Source of the DNA: Bacteroidia bacterium
GTDB taxonomy: Bacteria > Bacteroidota > Bacteroidia > J057
Length of the DNA: 33,128 nucleotides
Direction of reading: 5' to 3'
Assembly (NCBI GenBank): GCA_030430205.1
Contig: JAUIGE010000054.1
Location: 1-33,128 of the forward strand
In this document: piece after piece, positions 33,001-33,128 of the stretch
Layout: each line of letters opens with the position of its first letter
Position numbering within the stretch: the first letter of the stretch is position 1
Position numbers and translations under genes: made by a program
Notes under the pieces: generated by a model
The model's input: only the letters and a program-made list of their open reading frames with translations
Databases searched by the model: none
What the model was told of the DNA's origin: nothing

Positions 33001-33128
33001 CCTTTCCAAAATAATTCGTAATTTACGAAAATAATAAAATTCCATATAGATGCGGAAATTTATAGAAGCAGATCGTCGTCAATACAGTTTACTCCCACCC
33101 TCGATCGAGGAATGGCTTCCTTCGAATC
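32974..33128 (+). mobile_element. Left end of a probable IS1182-like insertion sequence
   Basis: A transposase start at 33050 and the abrupt loss of coding similarity near 32955 place the left end of an element around 32955-32990. A GCTAGC palindrome is at 32973-32978 and AGCCT-gtcggag-AGGCT follows. TTCGTAA-t-TTACGAA (33015-33029) lies between that and the transposase and may belong to its promoter. The right end is outside the window, so terminal repeats cannot be confirmed. Confidence 0.5.
33050..33128 (+). CDS. IS1182-like transposase, N-terminal fragment
   Basis: Only the first 26 codons are inside the window. MRKFIEADRRQ and LLPPSIEEWLPSN fit the N-terminus of IS1182-family DDE transposases (a short polar start, then LLPPSLEDWLPExH-like). 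Assignment rests on this short stretch. Confidence 0.6.
   Translation, partial: MRKFIEADRRQYSLLPPSIEEWLPSN

Overview
The window looks like chromosomal DNA of a Bacteroidota species, most likely from the Saprospiria/Lewinella side of the phylum; genus is not resolved. The evidence is C-terminal type IX secretion (T9SS) sorting domains on four proteins or their families, a hybrid two-component system with Reg_prop repeats, HYR-type giant surface proteins, TAnnTTTG-like promoter elements, and the lack of Shine-Dalgarno sites. No tRNA, rRNA or CRISPR array was seen. No stretch above 300 bases lacks a gene or gene remnant.

Layout. (1) 1-12426, minus strand: two giant modular surface proteins flank a hybrid histidine kinase/AraC regulator (3355-7500). 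The first giant gene (3246 to the left edge, open at the edge) has a glycine-rich N-terminal part; the second (12426-7675) has a seven-repeat propeller-like N-terminal part. They share a related C-terminal module series. (2) 12569-13543, plus: a secreted MbnP-family protein with a T9SS tail. (3) 13636-19708, plus: four consecutive paralogues of the uncharacterised DUF2330 family, each with a signal peptide, an extracytoplasmic domain with conserved cysteines, and one C-terminal membrane helix. (4) 19876-21180, plus: a polyprenol-phosphate mannosyltransferase-type GT2 enzyme and a two-CBS-domain protein, closed by a strong bidirectional terminator. (5) 28697-21248, minus: a tightly packed run of seven genes (membrane protein, SGNH esterase, secreted protein, coiled-coil protein, S41 peptidase, MoeB-rhodanese, CysH). 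(6) 28838-32320, plus: ppk1, parA and a small basic ribbon-helix-helix protein. (7) 32340-33128: a broken surface-protein gene followed by the start of an IS1182-like transposase cut by the right edge.

How the parts may work together. The regulator probably senses an extracellular signal and controls one or both neighbouring surface proteins; a 14-bp direct repeat with 31-bp spacing in front of the first giant gene is a candidate operator. The DUF2330 array is the strongest candidate for an undescribed system: four co-oriented, partly coupled genes for similar envelope-anchored proteins whose differences concentrate in one loop. The ppk1-parA-RHH trio is a second candidate, possibly a segregation system for DNA or for polyphosphate granules; this is inference from gene order and domains only.
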